From Tribonema minus (Eukaryota; Sar; Xanthophyceae; Tribonematales; Tribonemataceae): DNA of 64,000 bases. Below are positions 9,709 through 24,700 of this stretch, piece by piece. Position numbers and translations under genes: made by a program. The stretch covers positions 682,001 through 746,000 of the forward strand of contig JAFCMP010000512.1 in the NCBI GenBank assembly GCA_017506865.1, written 5' to 3'. The first letter of the stretch is position 1, and each line of letters begins with the position of its first letter. The notes below the pieces were generated by a model. It was given only the letters and a program-made list of their open reading frames with translations, had not been told where the DNA came from and did no database searches.

Positions 9709-12700
9709 ATGAGAGCCGATTTGCTGCTGCTCGGAGCGATTGCGGTGCCCGCAGCCGCTAGGAAGAACCTGCTGAAGAACCCTGGGTTTGAGAGCAGCGC
9801 CAACGCTGCAGGCTGGAAGTTGCGGCATGGTGACGAGCTGGGAGCGTGTGCTGTTGGTGCGCGAACTGGAGCGAGAGCTGTGGGCTTCATCCCGTTGGAC
9901 GATGCCACAAGTGAGTTTTACCTCTGATCTGACAATGTGTAGTACGACACTCATGTGCCAACAACATCACTAACAATCACAAGCTGGGCACACCTTAGTG
10001 TAAACTGCTGTGCGCAGCACGAATTTCAAATCTGATTCTGTCAGGTAGTATTACGAGTCACTCCATGAAAAGGGTTTCAAGTCGCTTGCTATCTTGTTGA
10101 TTCACATTTGGGTTACTTTTCAGCTGGCAAACGACAAGAATAGTAGAAAGTGGTGTTGGCGAGGCGGCCACTCCACAACATGGCTCTCGGACTGCTCACT
10201 GACAAGGATCGACAAGGATCAGTGATTCAGAATCAGACTCTCGGATGATGCAACTTGAATTCAAAATTAAATTTTAGAAACGGAGCAGTCGCGCATGTTC
10301 TACATGCCTAGGCAAGCCATCCACAATCTGAGGGCATTCAGCGTGTTTGCCGCCGCAGCAACGCTCAACACTAATGCCGCACCGGGATCATGCAGTGCAG
10401 TGCGGCACGTAAACTGATCGCAGCTTTGCGGCAGCGCACCTTGAAGTTTGGGGCAAAGCGCACTTTGGGGCCAACGGCTTTGGGATAACTTGAAAGTACC
10501 TTTGCGGCAAGGCATGACTGTGGGGCAAAGCGCAATTGCCTGTGTACGCGAGGTGTTGATGCAACTGCTCGAGCCAGCTGGAGCCTGCCTCCGTGTCCGT
10601 CTGTAATATGATTCATTGCTGCAAAGATGCCAATCGTACTACCGTAACGGTCCCCAAAGCTTGCCTACTCATGGGCGTGATACTGCAATGATCATCGAGG
10701 CTGCATGTGCAAGTGCAAGAGCTGAGGATCCAAGACCGGCTGCCAGCCATTCACACACTCTTGACCTGCTAATGAAAAACGAATCAAAGATCGTTGAGCT
10801 CTAGGTGTCGGACAAGGGATCATCGTTTAACTTTGAGTTAGCCGCGAGTGCTTTCCACCAATGACCGTGGTCGCCGCTGCTGCAGTCATTGGCCACGAGT
10901 CAAACAGTGCCACCGTATCCACCAGTCAAAATTACTTCTGTGTGCAAGCTTTTAGCGTTCGAGGCTTCAAGTTGGGTGTTCAGACTGAGTATGGACAGGT
11001 CGCAGTGACACGTGTTCGGTAGGCCAGCTCCAGCCGGCAGCCCAACAGACTGAGTGTGACAGACTCTGAGGTCCAGCAGCTGGTGACAGCGCTCTTGAAT
11101 GCGCGTAGTGCAGAAGGCGATGAGCGGGTTTTGAACCAATCCATGCGGCGACATGGAGGCTCCAGGTTGTTTAGCACGAGCTATCCGTAGCGTTCTCCTT
11201 TCCTCACCTACTAGTAGTTCGAGCAGTAGCATAGCAGGTGGAGCGCGGGTCAGAAGTCTTGTCTGACCCCCTAGCTTCGCCGCGCTAGAGGGTAAGCCTC
11301 CTTTGTCTAGCTCCAGCTGCCCAGTTTCCTTTCCGTCCCGGGTCGTCCGTCGTACTAGTAGTGTTAAGAAAGAAATCTATGCCGTACGTAAAAGGTTCAT
11401 TTTCTTCGACATATTGACATAAGAGACCCGTACCCTAATTCCGGGGCACCACGAGTCGGTTCCGCGAGCGCGCGCGCGTTCTTTTTTTAAATTTGACACT
11501 GTTCACGCCAAAGGTACAGGTTGCTTAACAAGACCTCATGTATGCACACAGGGCTACAAAAGTATGCATCCATTCGGCTTGAAAAGCTCGAACGGGTTTA
11601 AAAAAACAGAAATCAAATCAGTTCTTCCTAAGCTAGCACCAAGATGGCGATGGCGTTAGGCTAAACCCATGCATACTTTTACCAAGGGCAGCAGGGTCTA
11701 TCCATCAAGCCCATCAGCGCCGCAAACCATGGTGATGCAGTGGAGTTGATAAGTTTTCAGCGTGCGCAACTTTTTTAGTTTTCTTGAAAAAGTGATCATT
11801 GCGCGCGCTGTCACAGCGGCGACGCGGGGCAGGTGGTACCTAGCATGAATGTCTGTTGTCGGCATGATATTGATAGCAACGCAGCGCACCGCCTCTAGCA
11901 GGAGTCGTTTGCATCAACGCTGCTGTCGAACCCGAGAGTCCTCAACCTGAAGAATGGTTTCTTAGCCGCTAGCACCCACGTTGGGGTGAGCCGCTCGGTA
12001 GGTAAGAATGAATGAATCTAAGGCGACTGGGACACGTCTCGCTGCCTCCTGCTATGGAGTACATCACGCGCAGCACCACATGCTCGCAGGTTAGGGTTAG
12101 CCAACCCTAACCGACCGCGCTCACATAGGTCATGCCCCGGAATTAGGGTACGGGTCTCATAATATTATGACAGTAGTACTTCAAACATCTGTCCCTGTCA
12201 ATGTCCGTCCCCAGCACCCATGTGGCTTCAGAACATGAGCAGCGACAACAGCCGTTCCGAGAGTCTGCTCAGTGACACGCCAGCGTATGTCATGCCTGCC
12301 GCTCAAGTGCCACTGTGGCCAAAGCTTGATCTTTGTGCATTTCACCTGCTGGTATCATCTGACAGATGCCCTGCCCACTGGCATTCGGCATACACTCAGT
12401 AGGCTACGTCACCCTGAAAGCGGTCAGTGCACTGGCAGAGCAGTAGCTAAGTGTTTGGGTGCAGCAAAAGCAAGTGCCAATACATCTTTGTGGTGTGACC
12501 CGCTCCCGTGGTTTGCTAGCCTACTACCTAAGGATCGTAGTTCACGCAAATTTGATTTCAATACTGATACCTCACTGGCCTGTGCCTGCAGCAGAAGTCG
12601 CCAAAGCATGTCTGCGCTTACTGAATGTGACCCGGTGGAAAGTGCCTTGAAGTTCCGTATGTTGCTGTTCCGGCATGTATGATGCGGTCCCCACATTATT

Positions 12701-15700
12701 GGCAACACGCACACTTACTAATAGTCTACTAGTGTTACTAGCACTCCCATTCCTGTCACCCCAGTCCCAGTGTTGTAGTACGTTTCTTGCGGCCATTGAG
12801 CGGGCATCAGGTTCTGCTGCCGCCTCATTGCCCACATGCGCCTGAGGTCCTCAACTTCAACTTCAACAGTGCTCAACCCCCCCTTCCCTCACAAGGACAC
12901 CCCCCCCCCCCCTCTTGACACCCCCCAGGCCTAGTCCAGCGCCTCTCCGGCCTCCAAGCGGACACCCCCTACCACATTGTCGCCTACGTCTGGCTCCCCC
13001 AAGACTCGGTGTGCGGCACCGCGAGCGACAACATCAACTGCCCCTTCCTTTCGGTCATGGTCGACGGGGAGCCGGCAGGGGGGTCGGGGGCGATGCTGAG
13101 CGCTGATGCGGGGGCGTGGAATGCGGTTTCGGGCGCGTTTTACTTGACCAAGGAGCAGGTGGGGGCGGACGTCAGCTTTGCGGTGACGCACTTCACGCCC
13201 GGGGAGAGGGTGAGTTCAGATGGGGTACAGGTGCAGTACAGTAGGAGTTCAGTTGTAGACTGGCGGACAGCACAGAACAGACTGTAATAGCTTGCAGTCA
13301 CGGTGCGGTTGGAATGTGCTAAGGGGGAAGTTGACCGCGTGCAATACCGTGCGTCAGGGTTAGATTTACATGAAAAACGAATCACAAGATCGTAAAGCTC
13401 TAGGTGACAAGGGATGGTTAGCCGCAAGTGCCTTCCACCAATAATCGTGGTCGCCGCTGTTGGCCCCAAGTCAACATTAGGGCGATAGCTATGTGACGAA
13501 CAGACGGAGTCGGGGCAGGCATTGCCCCGGCAGTTACCCACTCAAGTTGATGCGGGCAGCATCAGTACAGTACAGTAAATGCAAATGCATACTTCGAAGT
13601 ATTATACAGGGCGAAGCAAAGTCACAAGTGACGCTTTGTACTTGCAGCCTGAGTAGAACTGGTGGATGCTACGAGGTATGAGTCCCCATTTCCCCCACTC
13701 CTCATCTTGTCTGCAGCCTTCGCACAAGGCACGAGTGTTACTGGAGGCGTATACTTCAAGTATGTGGCACAGACATCCAGCCGCTGCTGTGCGTGTGCAA
13801 GGACCACAAGAAAAGCTTGTGTGTAGTGATGCCGTGTCACTGGCAATTACCGTATGCTTACCTGTGAAGCGGCCAATGATGGACATGTGTCACTGTCGTC
13901 ACGTGCGGCGCACCGCAGCAGAAATGTCAGCGATGGTAGCACTAGCGTTCTGCAGCGTTTTGCTGCAATTTGCATTGCTCGTGTTATCTAGCGCCAATGC
14001 GTGCCACAGTGTACATGCTATGGCCAGCACTGCATTGGGATGCAGCCCTGCGCAGAGCATGCATTACGGCGTCCAATCAACAAATGCGCAATAGAGCTAG
14101 GGGTAGGGTGAGAAGTGCTAGGGTCAGGGATGGAGTGAGCGAATGCCGGTGACGCCTTGCGTTACTCGTATACATACATACGGGTGCCATTTTCTAGCAT
14201 CTCCCAGCGTACTTCCGGTGTTCACGCGTTGGCTGCAGCCCACGCCTATGGACACAATGATGGTCCCAGTCGCTTTCTGCTCTCGCGTCATTGTGCCTTT
14301 GAGCAGAAACCCAGGGAACGAATAGAAAGGCTTAGAGCCTGTGTGCCTCACGCTCGTTGTCAGGGCTATATGCTGCACAGCGAGGATCTGGAACTGGATT
14401 GACTTTGCAACCAATCTGCAATGAAGGCACTCTGAGATGCCTTCTCTGATAGCTGCCCAACTGCCATAAAAGAGGCGCTGGTGTACTTCAAGTTTTACTC
14501 AAATTGGTACTTCAACCAACTCGAATGTGCCAGCACCAGTGCACTTAGTGGCTACATGCGTTGTGTTTATTTTCTTCATCCATTGCGCGCATGCTGACTC
14601 ATGTGTGGGCGCAATCTGCAGGTGTGCGTCGACGATGTTGGGGTCTTCAGGTCCAGCATAGAGGAATTCCGCGCATATAGCGACAAACTCATCAGCGCCA
14701 ACCACAAGCGCGACGTGGTGCTGCGGATCGGTGAGCCATCAAACTTCAACTTGAAGTATGCTGACCATACTTGAAGTTGAAGTATGCTGTTGTTTCATGG
14801 CTGCCTACTGCTGGTGTCGATGTGCGTTGTGAACCAGTGAAACGCAATAAAGGCTGTGAGCCTGGTCAATATCGCTGCTGATGATTCATGCATGTGAGAA
14901 ATGCAGATCAGGCCTAGCTGTGGGCCTCTGTTAATATTGCGCGTCATTCATGAGCCAGTGACTGGGAGCACAGTGCCAGGCCCTCGTGGACTGGGACTCG
15001 AGGCTTGCAACTTGTGAGCCATGACTCGTTTGCAACTGACTCGAGTACGTGATCATCATTGTAAAACAGGCAAAGGCGGAAAGGGCGGCGAGCGCGTTCA
15101 CATCATGCAGCTTGTGACTCATGACTCATGAGTCATGACTGGTGTACAACTGACTTGGGCGCGTGCGCATCATCGTAAAACAGGCAAAGGCGGGAAGGGC
15201 TGCGAGCCCGTTGGCATCATGCAAACTCGTGACTCACGACTTTTGACTCATGAATCATGCGCAACTGACTTGAGCATGTGTGCCGCATCCTACAACAGGC
15301 AAAGGCGGGAAGGGGAGAGAACCCGTACGCATTGTGCAGACCAAGCGCGCCTTCCCCATTGGCACGGCTGTCAACGCGGCATCCTTAGATGGGACGCCTG
15401 ATGGCAAGAAGTACAAGTGAGTTGTGCGCTGATTGGTGACTGTGACGAGGGGGAGTCACATGTTGAACCTGTAGCATCAACTTCAATGGCAGTGTGGCGA
15501 CGCAGCATTGCGGCACACAGAAGAAACGATGTGCTTTGGGCACGTCCAGCTCACGTGCTGTGCGCAGATTCAGCGCGCGTGGCTGCAGAGAGTGCTATCA
15601 GCTTCAGCTGTTCTGTGCGCAGCGGCGTTGCACACTTTGCGCAGCATCATATGACCGGAAGCATCAATGCTGACTGTGAGCGCAGCCTGCGCATCGAAAC

Positions 15701-18700
15701 ATGGCTCACTGACTGCTGAATGCAACATGCTTATAGCCTGACTGTTGGTATCTGCAGCCCCTGCTGTCATTCCTTACATGTGTACGTCAAAACATTTTCA
15801 GTATATGTGTTGATGTAACTTGCAGTTATGCTGTACAGCATCTAAGGAACTCTCGTAGGCTTGCACCTCTCTGCGCCTGATGACTGCGCTCTTGTGTACT
15901 GTCCTTGTACTGACATATATGGTAATTGAGCTTCGTTGTGTACTGTTACTGTTTGCAATGGCAGAGCGTTCATCAAGGAGCACTTCAACTACTGTGCCGA
16001 CGAACAGCAGCTGCTTGGAGCCTGGGGAAGCAAGATGTGGAAGACAGATGTGAGCTTTTAGCAGGTGCCGGTCGTCTTGATGAATGACGATGATGCCACT
16101 TTACTATAAATGCTGCGCTGCTCTGAGCTGCAGAGCTGCTCCACAGAAGGCAGGTCAAGTCGCACAACCTTGAGTAGGCCGCTGTATTGTGCCCAAGCAA
16201 GGCGTTGCACCAAAGGGCTGCAGCTCTGTCTGCTGTGTGTTGGTAATTGCATCCATGCACACTTACCTACGCACAGTTTCTTGACTTCCGCGATTCGCTG
16301 GGCTACAAATGCACAGCCTCTAGTTGGTTGGCCTGAGCCACTCAACACGTACACGCCGCAAGTCTCTCCAACTTCAGCTTCACACACTACTGTGGAGCGT
16401 CTCTTCTGATTGTGACTCCATACATGCCTACCTACCCCCCCCCCATCAGGTGCTGGACTTCTGCGATTCGCTGGGCTACAAGACGCGCGGGCACGCCGTC
16501 GCAGGCGAGCTCTCCGACTGGAGCAACGACAGGTGGCTCGCGCAGATACCGCGCGATGGGTCGCCCGGCAGCACGCAGGCGGTGAGCGCTGTGCTGAGCG
16601 CTGCTCTACTTACACTTCAAGCTGCTGCTCTATTGAAACGTCAAAGTTGAAGAATGCATGTTGGAGTTTAATTGGTATCAAGCGCAATGGGTCGCCCGGC
16701 GGGTCGCCCAGCAGCAAGCATGCAGTTGATGCTGCTGTATTGAGCGCTGCTGTACTTATGATCTTGTATTCATAGCAGCCCCAAGGTGGGCTTGATGCGT
16801 TGGATAAGATTGCAAAAACTAAAATCGGACGGGCCCTTAGAGCCCTGCGTTGCAGGCTTGTACTAAACTCATGGGGGGCAGACACAGCGGCACCCAGTCT
16901 GAGCCACACCTATCGTAGCCGATGTCTCCATCTCTTGAGCGAAAACGCCGGAGGACCGCGGTTATGCCTCTAGTATACATTTGGGCCAGAGGCGCCCGGT
17001 CCTCGATTCCTTGCCTAAGCACGCCGCTGACGTGCCTGGCCGAGGTTCTCTTTCTTGCGTGTTCAAGCAAACGATCTACAGTGTGCCCTGATGCTATCCG
17101 TATCCCCATGTTCCAATATCCCCTGCTGCTGCCCAAAGCCGTATCCTCACCACACGCGACTCCGCAGCTCCTGCTCACAGCCAGCATCTCCCATCCCCTT
17201 GCTGCCTGATGCACCCTCGCCGCCATCAGCGCCACCGCGAGCGCTGCCGCACCTCTCGGTGCTAACGAGCAGAGAAAGAACAGCGCTGCTGTACAGTTGC
17301 CGCGCCACAAAGCCGATGGCTTGGTGCATCTTACAATATTAGAGCTGTAGAAGAGTCATACAAAACCGAGCATTTGCAATCAGAGTACGGGCACATCGCG
17401 TCACGCGCGCCGGTGCATGCACGGGCGGCCACGTGATCATCATTGTATACATGAGCTGGTTATTGACAAGTCTGATAGACCTGTCAACAACTGCTGTATC
17501 AAGCGCTGCTACACAGTTGCTGCGCCACAATGCTGATGCTTGATGCATCCTACAGTTTGAGTCCTGTAGAGGAGTAATACAAGACCGAGCATTTGCAAAT
17601 AGAGTGCGAGCACATCGCGTTGTGGATGCAGCGGTGCAGACATGGTGACCACATGATCATCGCAACCAAATCAGTCAAGTCTGGTAGACCAATCAACAAT
17701 TGGCGTGCCGCGCTTGCCCCTCAGCAATTCTACGGGCGCATCAAGCTGTGGATGCAGCACTACCGCAACCGTGTCGTGGATATTGAAGCCGCCAACGAGA
17801 TGCTCAACTCGCGCTTCTACGAGTACGTGCTTCCCTGCGGAAAAGATGGTGAGCTCTCATTTTGTGTACATAATGCGTAGTTCGACATTGTTGATTGGCA
17901 CACTTCAATAAAAATCACAATTGAGATATTCAACACAAATTTCGTTTCTACCAGCAAGATGCGCTTTGTAAGAGTTCATGCTTCCTCGTGGGAAAATTGG
18001 CGAGTTTTGTTTCCAGTAAAAGTTGTGTAGTCCAACAACACATCATAATGAACTGCTCAACTCGCGCTTGTATCAGTACGTGATTCCATGTGGCAAAGAC
18101 GATGAGCTTCCTTTATTACAAATAGGGAGTGCAATGGCACACTTCAACAACCCAATGCTCAAACTGATAAGTTCAATGGCACGTTTCAACAACTCAATGC
18201 TCAACTCAACTGCTTCAAACAGCACTTGCACTTTCATCAATGAGTACATGCTAGGTATGAAGGGAGCGTACTTCAATGGCGCACTTCAACAACAGCACTA
18301 CCGCACAAGTACTTCACACTCTCTTCAAAACGCCATCTCAGTATGTTCTGAAGCTGGTGCTCACACTGTCAGACATCTGTCTAAAGAGCACTGCCTGTGA
18401 GGTGCGATGTACCACGCATCGCTGCAACCTCACAAAATGACCATCTAGCAGGCAATATCCTGCGGCACGGTGTAAGCGCTGCTGCCTCTTGCTCTGTGTC
18501 GCGGCACTCACCGTTCGCGTTGCAGCACCCAGCGTCCATTGCGGTGATTTTTTTGCATGCTGCAGGGTCGTGCCTAAGCATGAAAGTGCCTTAGTCGAAC
18601 GCTCCTTTGAGCACCAAGGGATGCTGAGCCACGATATGTTCCACGCGCATCAAATGAATTCACGAAGGCTATTTCGCAAAATTCATGATTGAGCCAGTCG

Positions 18701-21700
18701 CCGCTGAAGCATGGTGCTTACAGGGGGGGGGGTCACGGTTTAAGATTCAAGAGCGCTCCATGTAGGGGGGGGGTCACAACATGAGAGCGCTCGACGTAAC
18801 AGCGGTCATAGCATAAGAGCGGTTTGAAGGCTGGACACCAATGTTAGAGTCATGGTACTTACTTCAACTTCTGTTGGGATGACGTGCCACTCCGTGCATG
18901 TGTGACTTTCCACCTGCAGCCTCTTTCACGCATGGTGTGATTGTGCCGCCAGTTGCCGCAAATTGTGGCACTTACTTCAACTTCTGTCGGGCTGACGTGC
19001 CACTTCCCGTAGGGCCGTGCATGTGTGACTTTCCACCCGCGTGCCCCGACAACCTCTTTCCGGACAAGAAGATACCCACGCGCGCCTGGATGCAGAAGTA
19101 CGCCAAGAGTCTCGCACCCAACGACCGCATCGTTATCAACGAGGTATGTATGTACTTTGCTTTGTAGGGCAGTTGCAATAAACGAGGTTCGCGCTTACTT
19201 TGAAGTATGTAGGGCTGTTACCGTAGCACTTGTACGCGTTAAGGTCTGTGTGAGTCATTTCAGTACGTCGAAGAACGCACGTGCGCCTGGATGCAGCAGT
19301 ATGCCAAGAGCCTCGCACCCAACGATCGCATAGTCATAAACGAGGTACGTACTTCAAGGAAATGCAGATGGTCAAGCTGTAGAAGGTACTGCTCGTCAAC
19401 CTGAAGCAGGAAGATTACTTGCTATGAGTTCTGAGGAAACGTGCAATTTAACAGACCAGGTACTATTTTTTGAAGCATGAACCTAGGACTGTCACGTTTG
19501 CAAATGCGCCAAGGTCTCTGTGGGTATTGACATGCGCTGTGGAACCTGCAGACTTCATCATTTGAAGTTTATGGTGACGCAACACGCCAAATGGATATGC
19601 TGCGGTCTATGCCGTCACTCACAGTGCATGCACGATGACTCAATCCTCACGAGGTTTGAAAGTCTTTGTAGGTAGGCCGCAGCATAGCATCGCTGATCTG
19701 ACACACCGTGCAAAGCGCCATTTGCGTGTTTACATAATCTGTTTTTTTTCGCGCCCATGTGCCATTGGTGCAGCATGAGAGATGCTCCTTCTCTTGCTGA
19801 TGCCTGAGCTCACAGTGAATCCTAATGACCTGAAACGTGCCAGCCATGCTTTACACAAACGGTGTGTTAATGAGGCATCGCGTGAGATTCGGTGCTGGGA
19901 ATCGCCATGCGGTGTAGCAGATTGTTAACCTGCGCATGTGCTCATGACCGAGTACTTTATACGCTGTGTAAAATGCGTCAGAAGTGCTGGCACGTCACTT
20001 CTCTGCGATACAACGTCAAGTTATGCTGAGCTCTGCTGGTCAGCATCGCCCGTTGAAGTTGAAGTTGAAGTTTGCTTTCTCAAACCCCCTCTCCATTATC
20101 GCCTTGCCTTGACAGTACTGCGCGTCTCGAACACCAACCTCAACTGGTGCTGAGCTCCGCTGGTCATTGCCCATTGAAGCTGAAGTTAGAATTGTGCTGA
20201 CTCTCCATTTTTGCCTTGCCTCGACAGTACTGCGTCTCCAGCAACAACTGCGTGCCGGAGCAGAGCACCCCCGCCACGTTTGTCAAGTTTGTCCGCGACC
20301 TCAACTCGCATGCGGACGGAGCCGTGAAGGGCGTGTCTGACCAGGTGATGATGCTCATCACTAATGGGTTCTTGCTACATGACATAACATCATAATCCAA
20401 GTGTGACCACGACTGCCGGGGTCGTGCAGTGGGCAAGTGAAGCTGCCATCAATCTCTGAGCAGTGTAGGCAGGATACGCGTTCTGCGTGCCCAATGCGCA
20501 ACCTTAGCCCTTGTTCTTCGTCCCTGACACTTGAGCTTGCAAGCAGCAGCCCTGGAAGCGGTTCACTTACTCTAACCCTAACTCTTGTGTGACTGAACCC
20601 AAGGCTGTTGAGGCACTGACCCTGCTTAGCGGCAGAGGCTGAGCAGCGCACTTCATCCTGCAGGCGCTGCATTGAGCCGTGTTACGCGTCGACATACTCT
20701 TGTCGGCGACACTGCTGCAGGGTGCCCGCTTACTCTCCTGATATTCACCATGATCTCTTTTCTGCAAGCTGTCGTGCGACAGTGTCATGGTCGTGATCGC
20801 TGTTGTGCTGATCGCATGCTCTGCTGCTTATTGCAGGCGCACTACTACCGTGGCGGAACAGTGTCTGGCTTCGACCTTCTCATGAAGTTTGACTCCGTCA
20901 AAGCGCAGCTCGGCAAGAACTTCAGCTTCTGGGTGAGAGCGCACTGCCTCTCTATCTACATCATATTATTGCATTGCTGTGAAATGGGGTTTGGAAGTAT
21001 TATCGCCTCTATGCAGCTACTTAGTAGTCAAACCTGAGGAAATGTGGCGTCAGCGCGAGCGTGATTCCCAGCAGGGATCACACCAGTTGCGTTGTCTTTT
21101 TGGCTAATTGTACGTGTCGAGCAGTGTGCACAATGCCCATGCAACGTTTCGCTGCGCCTGAACCTTGCGGTGCTTGGCGAAAATCAGGCTCGACACAAGG
21201 TCAACCAAACTTCACTTGTTGTGTACTCCGAGCCTGGACACCCCCATGTTCTGCACTTTGCGGCCGTATCAGTCAAGGTCCCATTGGTGGTTCACAGGAG
21301 CCTGAACTGTGTTTCATGCCAAGCCTTAGCAGTTTACTGCCCAATACTCTCTTACTTCAACGTCATCCCACAGGGCAAGGGCTTAGTGATATGAAAGAGT
21401 CGTGGTTGGGAGCCTGCATGACAGCGTCATCACCACCGTCACTGTTGAGCATCACCACAGTCGCCCAGGATTGCGTAAAGATCGAGAGCCTGCATCACCA
21501 CCACCCTTACCGTTGAGCATCACCACATACGCATCACCACCGTCCCCAGTTGAGCGTCACCACCATCCTCAGCGTTGAGCGTCACCACCATCCTCCCTGT
21601 TGAGCGTCGCCACCATCATTAAGTGTTGAGCACACCTCCGTGCTCACTGTTGAGCATCACGACCGTCCTCCCTGTTGAGCGTCGCCACCATCGTAACTGT

Positions 21701-24700
21701 TGAGCATCCATCACCGTCAGCCCTCAGTGATGAGCGTCACCACTGCTCTCAGTGTTGAGCATCCACCACCGTCTTCAGTGTTGAGCATCATCACTGCTCT
21801 CGCTGTTGAGCATCACTTTCATCCTCTCTGTGAAGCGTCACCACTCTCCTTACTCTGCAATTGCCTCCCCTTGCTTTGCATTGTCTACTACCGTGTTTGC
21901 GCCAGATCTCTGAGTTCGACATTGATGACCCATTCGATGACACACGGGCTGCTGGCTACGAGCAAGCGTGAGTCTGAAACTCCAAGTCAGACTCCTATCT
22001 TGGCTGAAGCAATGAGCTACACCAGTGTCTTGCTTATGCCTTACCTATGTCAGAGGCAGAATTGAGAAGGACTGTGATGGAATTTACGCATGTGGTGTCA
22101 TGGCACAGGGGGGGCAAACTTGATCTGACGTGTGGGGGTCACGGGCCGGGGGCCTACGAAGAATGTCAGCGATGCACGGCCTCTTTTTGTCACCGGCTGG
22201 ACAGCAATGCTTGGCATGTTTTGAAATTTCAAGTCTGCTTGCAAGGAATGGCCTGGTTTGGCCGTGCAGAGGGCATGCAGCCAGTACAAGCTGGGAAAAC
22301 TTATCGGGACGAACGCACTTGCAACGTGGTGCTCTCATGTGTTGACCAGCGTATAGATGAAACGAAGGTTGTAGGCTAATACCTACTCTGACCGTAGGGT
22401 CCCTTGACTCCTTTCTGCTCCAATTGGGCATGCGGCATTGCGCCAACAGTGTGCACACGTGCGGCAGGGATGAGGCACAAAGCTTACCGTATTTACGCCG
22501 TGCACAGCACTTGACTAGCAGCTTCGGGCAACCGGATCAGCTCCCAGGCCGAACATCGTTCACTGAAAACAAGGCAGCCGCAGAGTAACCTTACATTACT
22601 TCTTTGCAGGGTAAAGGTATCCTGGGGCATGCCTCTGTTGCACCTTTGGTGGTCATATGCCAACGGTGAATGTGTAGTTGTGTGGCACTCACCTCTTGAT
22701 TGGCAGCTTTGAGCGATCGAATCAGCTCCAAAGCTGGACATCATTGACTGAAACGCTTACCGGCTGTGAATGTGGCACAGAGTGGCCTCAAATCAGTTAT
22801 CAGCCGGTTACGGACGTTCTTGAACTCAAGCGCTTGCAGCATGCCTCTGTTGCACCTTTGGTGGTCATATGCCGAGGGTGCATGTGAAGGGGGGACGGGG
22901 TGAGAGGGGGGGGGCGTAGATGGTCTCGACGTTTCCCACACAGTCCCATGGGCCTTGCACTCTAGATGCGCAGTGACAATATCAATGATACTAATTTATG
23001 CTGTTTATTCTGGTGATGTACTCACGTCAGGATGCGCGCTTTCCTGGCCTCGCGCGCGCTCGACGGCGTCATAATATGGGGGTTCTGGAAGGGAGAGCAG
23101 TGGCGCAAGGACGCGTACCTGGTGGACTTGGGTGAGAACCCATGCAACTGATGTAGATTTTCTGCATATACTAAAGAAAGTACAGTGTGTGGTTTGAAGC
23201 ATAGTAACTCATAAAATGTGTGAATGACGACATACGTTACGATTGCGCTCTAAGCTCTCCCACAAATGTGGAGGTTGGTTTGCAGACCAGTAGTCAAGTG
23301 CAGTGCTGCCGTGTGTGAGATCTCAGTTGTGCTCAGGCAAGCGCTCGGGTGCTAGCTACTCCGCGCCATGTCTCCGACTCAGATTTCAGCGCAAAGCAGT
23401 CAGCAGTGATAGGTGGTAGCGTGACAGGTTCAGCCATGTGGAACTTCAACATGCACTTCAACACACATACGTATCGTTCTTCTCGTACGAATGCTGATGG
23501 AAAAGCATGTGTGGATGCATATTTCTTTCTGTGAATTTGCCGCCATGCGAGCCTCGAGAGGCGCAAGTTTCTGCCGTGCTGCGCAACTGTTCCTGTTGCG
23601 CTGTGCGACAGAGACTCGCGCAGCCCTTTTGAGGATTGTGCACCCAGGTATTACCGACTTCGTACAGGTACCGCGATGCGTTGTATCAAGAACACCTGGG
23701 CGCGGAGTACGTGGCAGCGCGCCTTCCGACGTGCGCGCTTGCTCTGCCCCCGCTTTCTCCAGCCTCAGTCGTGATGGCGTTAATGGAAACGAATCAAAAG
23801 ATCGTAGAGCTCTACAGTAGATGACAAGTTAATATGACGTGTAGTAAGCATCGCCAACGAGCAGGCTGGATAAGTGCGCACGGAGCGTGCATTTTAAGAC
23901 GTTGCAGCATTCTCAATCACGGGGCTGCTGCATGCGTGCACTGCAGTTTTGCAACTCTGCACCGCACGTTTGTGCGTGGAGCTTGCATATCTTATAACTG
24001 CATGATGTCATACTTCTGCACACCTGTTCTCAGGACTGTTGCACGTGCGCGCAGCGTTGTGGCAACGTCTGCAATGCGCAGTTCAAGCAGTGACGCGTGC
24101 GTGTTGTGACGCGTGCGTGCGCAGCACGAGGCCTTCAGGGGAAATAAAATCCAGCGCGCGCGCCTGGTGCGTGATCTAGTCACCACGCACAAACGCATGC
24201 AGTCTTTGTGCTGACCACTTTGTTCCTTCTGCAGGGAAATGGCTCAGCCTGCAAGTGAACCTGAAGCAGCTTATCTGTCTTGTGCAATGTACTGCGGCTG
24301 GGGTGGCAAAACGCATTTGAGGGCTGACCACGTGTCCTGTAGAGTGCGAATGACTGAGAGTCGCAATCATCGTTTACCCGAACTTGATCGCACCTGCTGC
24401 TGACCGTTGTCACCACCGTCCCTCAATGACTTACTCTTTCAATGACTAAGTCCTCTATGACTCTACACTCAATGACTGGATCCTCCATCACTCAGTTCAC
24501 TCTGACTCATTCCTCGGTTACTCAACGACTCTATCCTCATTCGATCTTCAATGAGTCAATGATCAATGACTTGATCCTCAACGACTCGCTGACTCAGACT
24601 GGACGTTGACGCCTGCGGGGCAGCGCCTGTTTGGCGCCAACGGGCTGCTCACAAAATTGTGGAAGACCACCGTCACAACGAGCGTCAACACACAGGTGAC

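Noticed and set aside
23658-23824. Exon-like frame YRDALYQEHLGAEYVAARLP in xylanase intron 12
   Set aside because: It breaks phase. Exon 23031-23131 joins 24598-24695 directly to give VDLDWTLTPAGQR, the expected GH10 ending.
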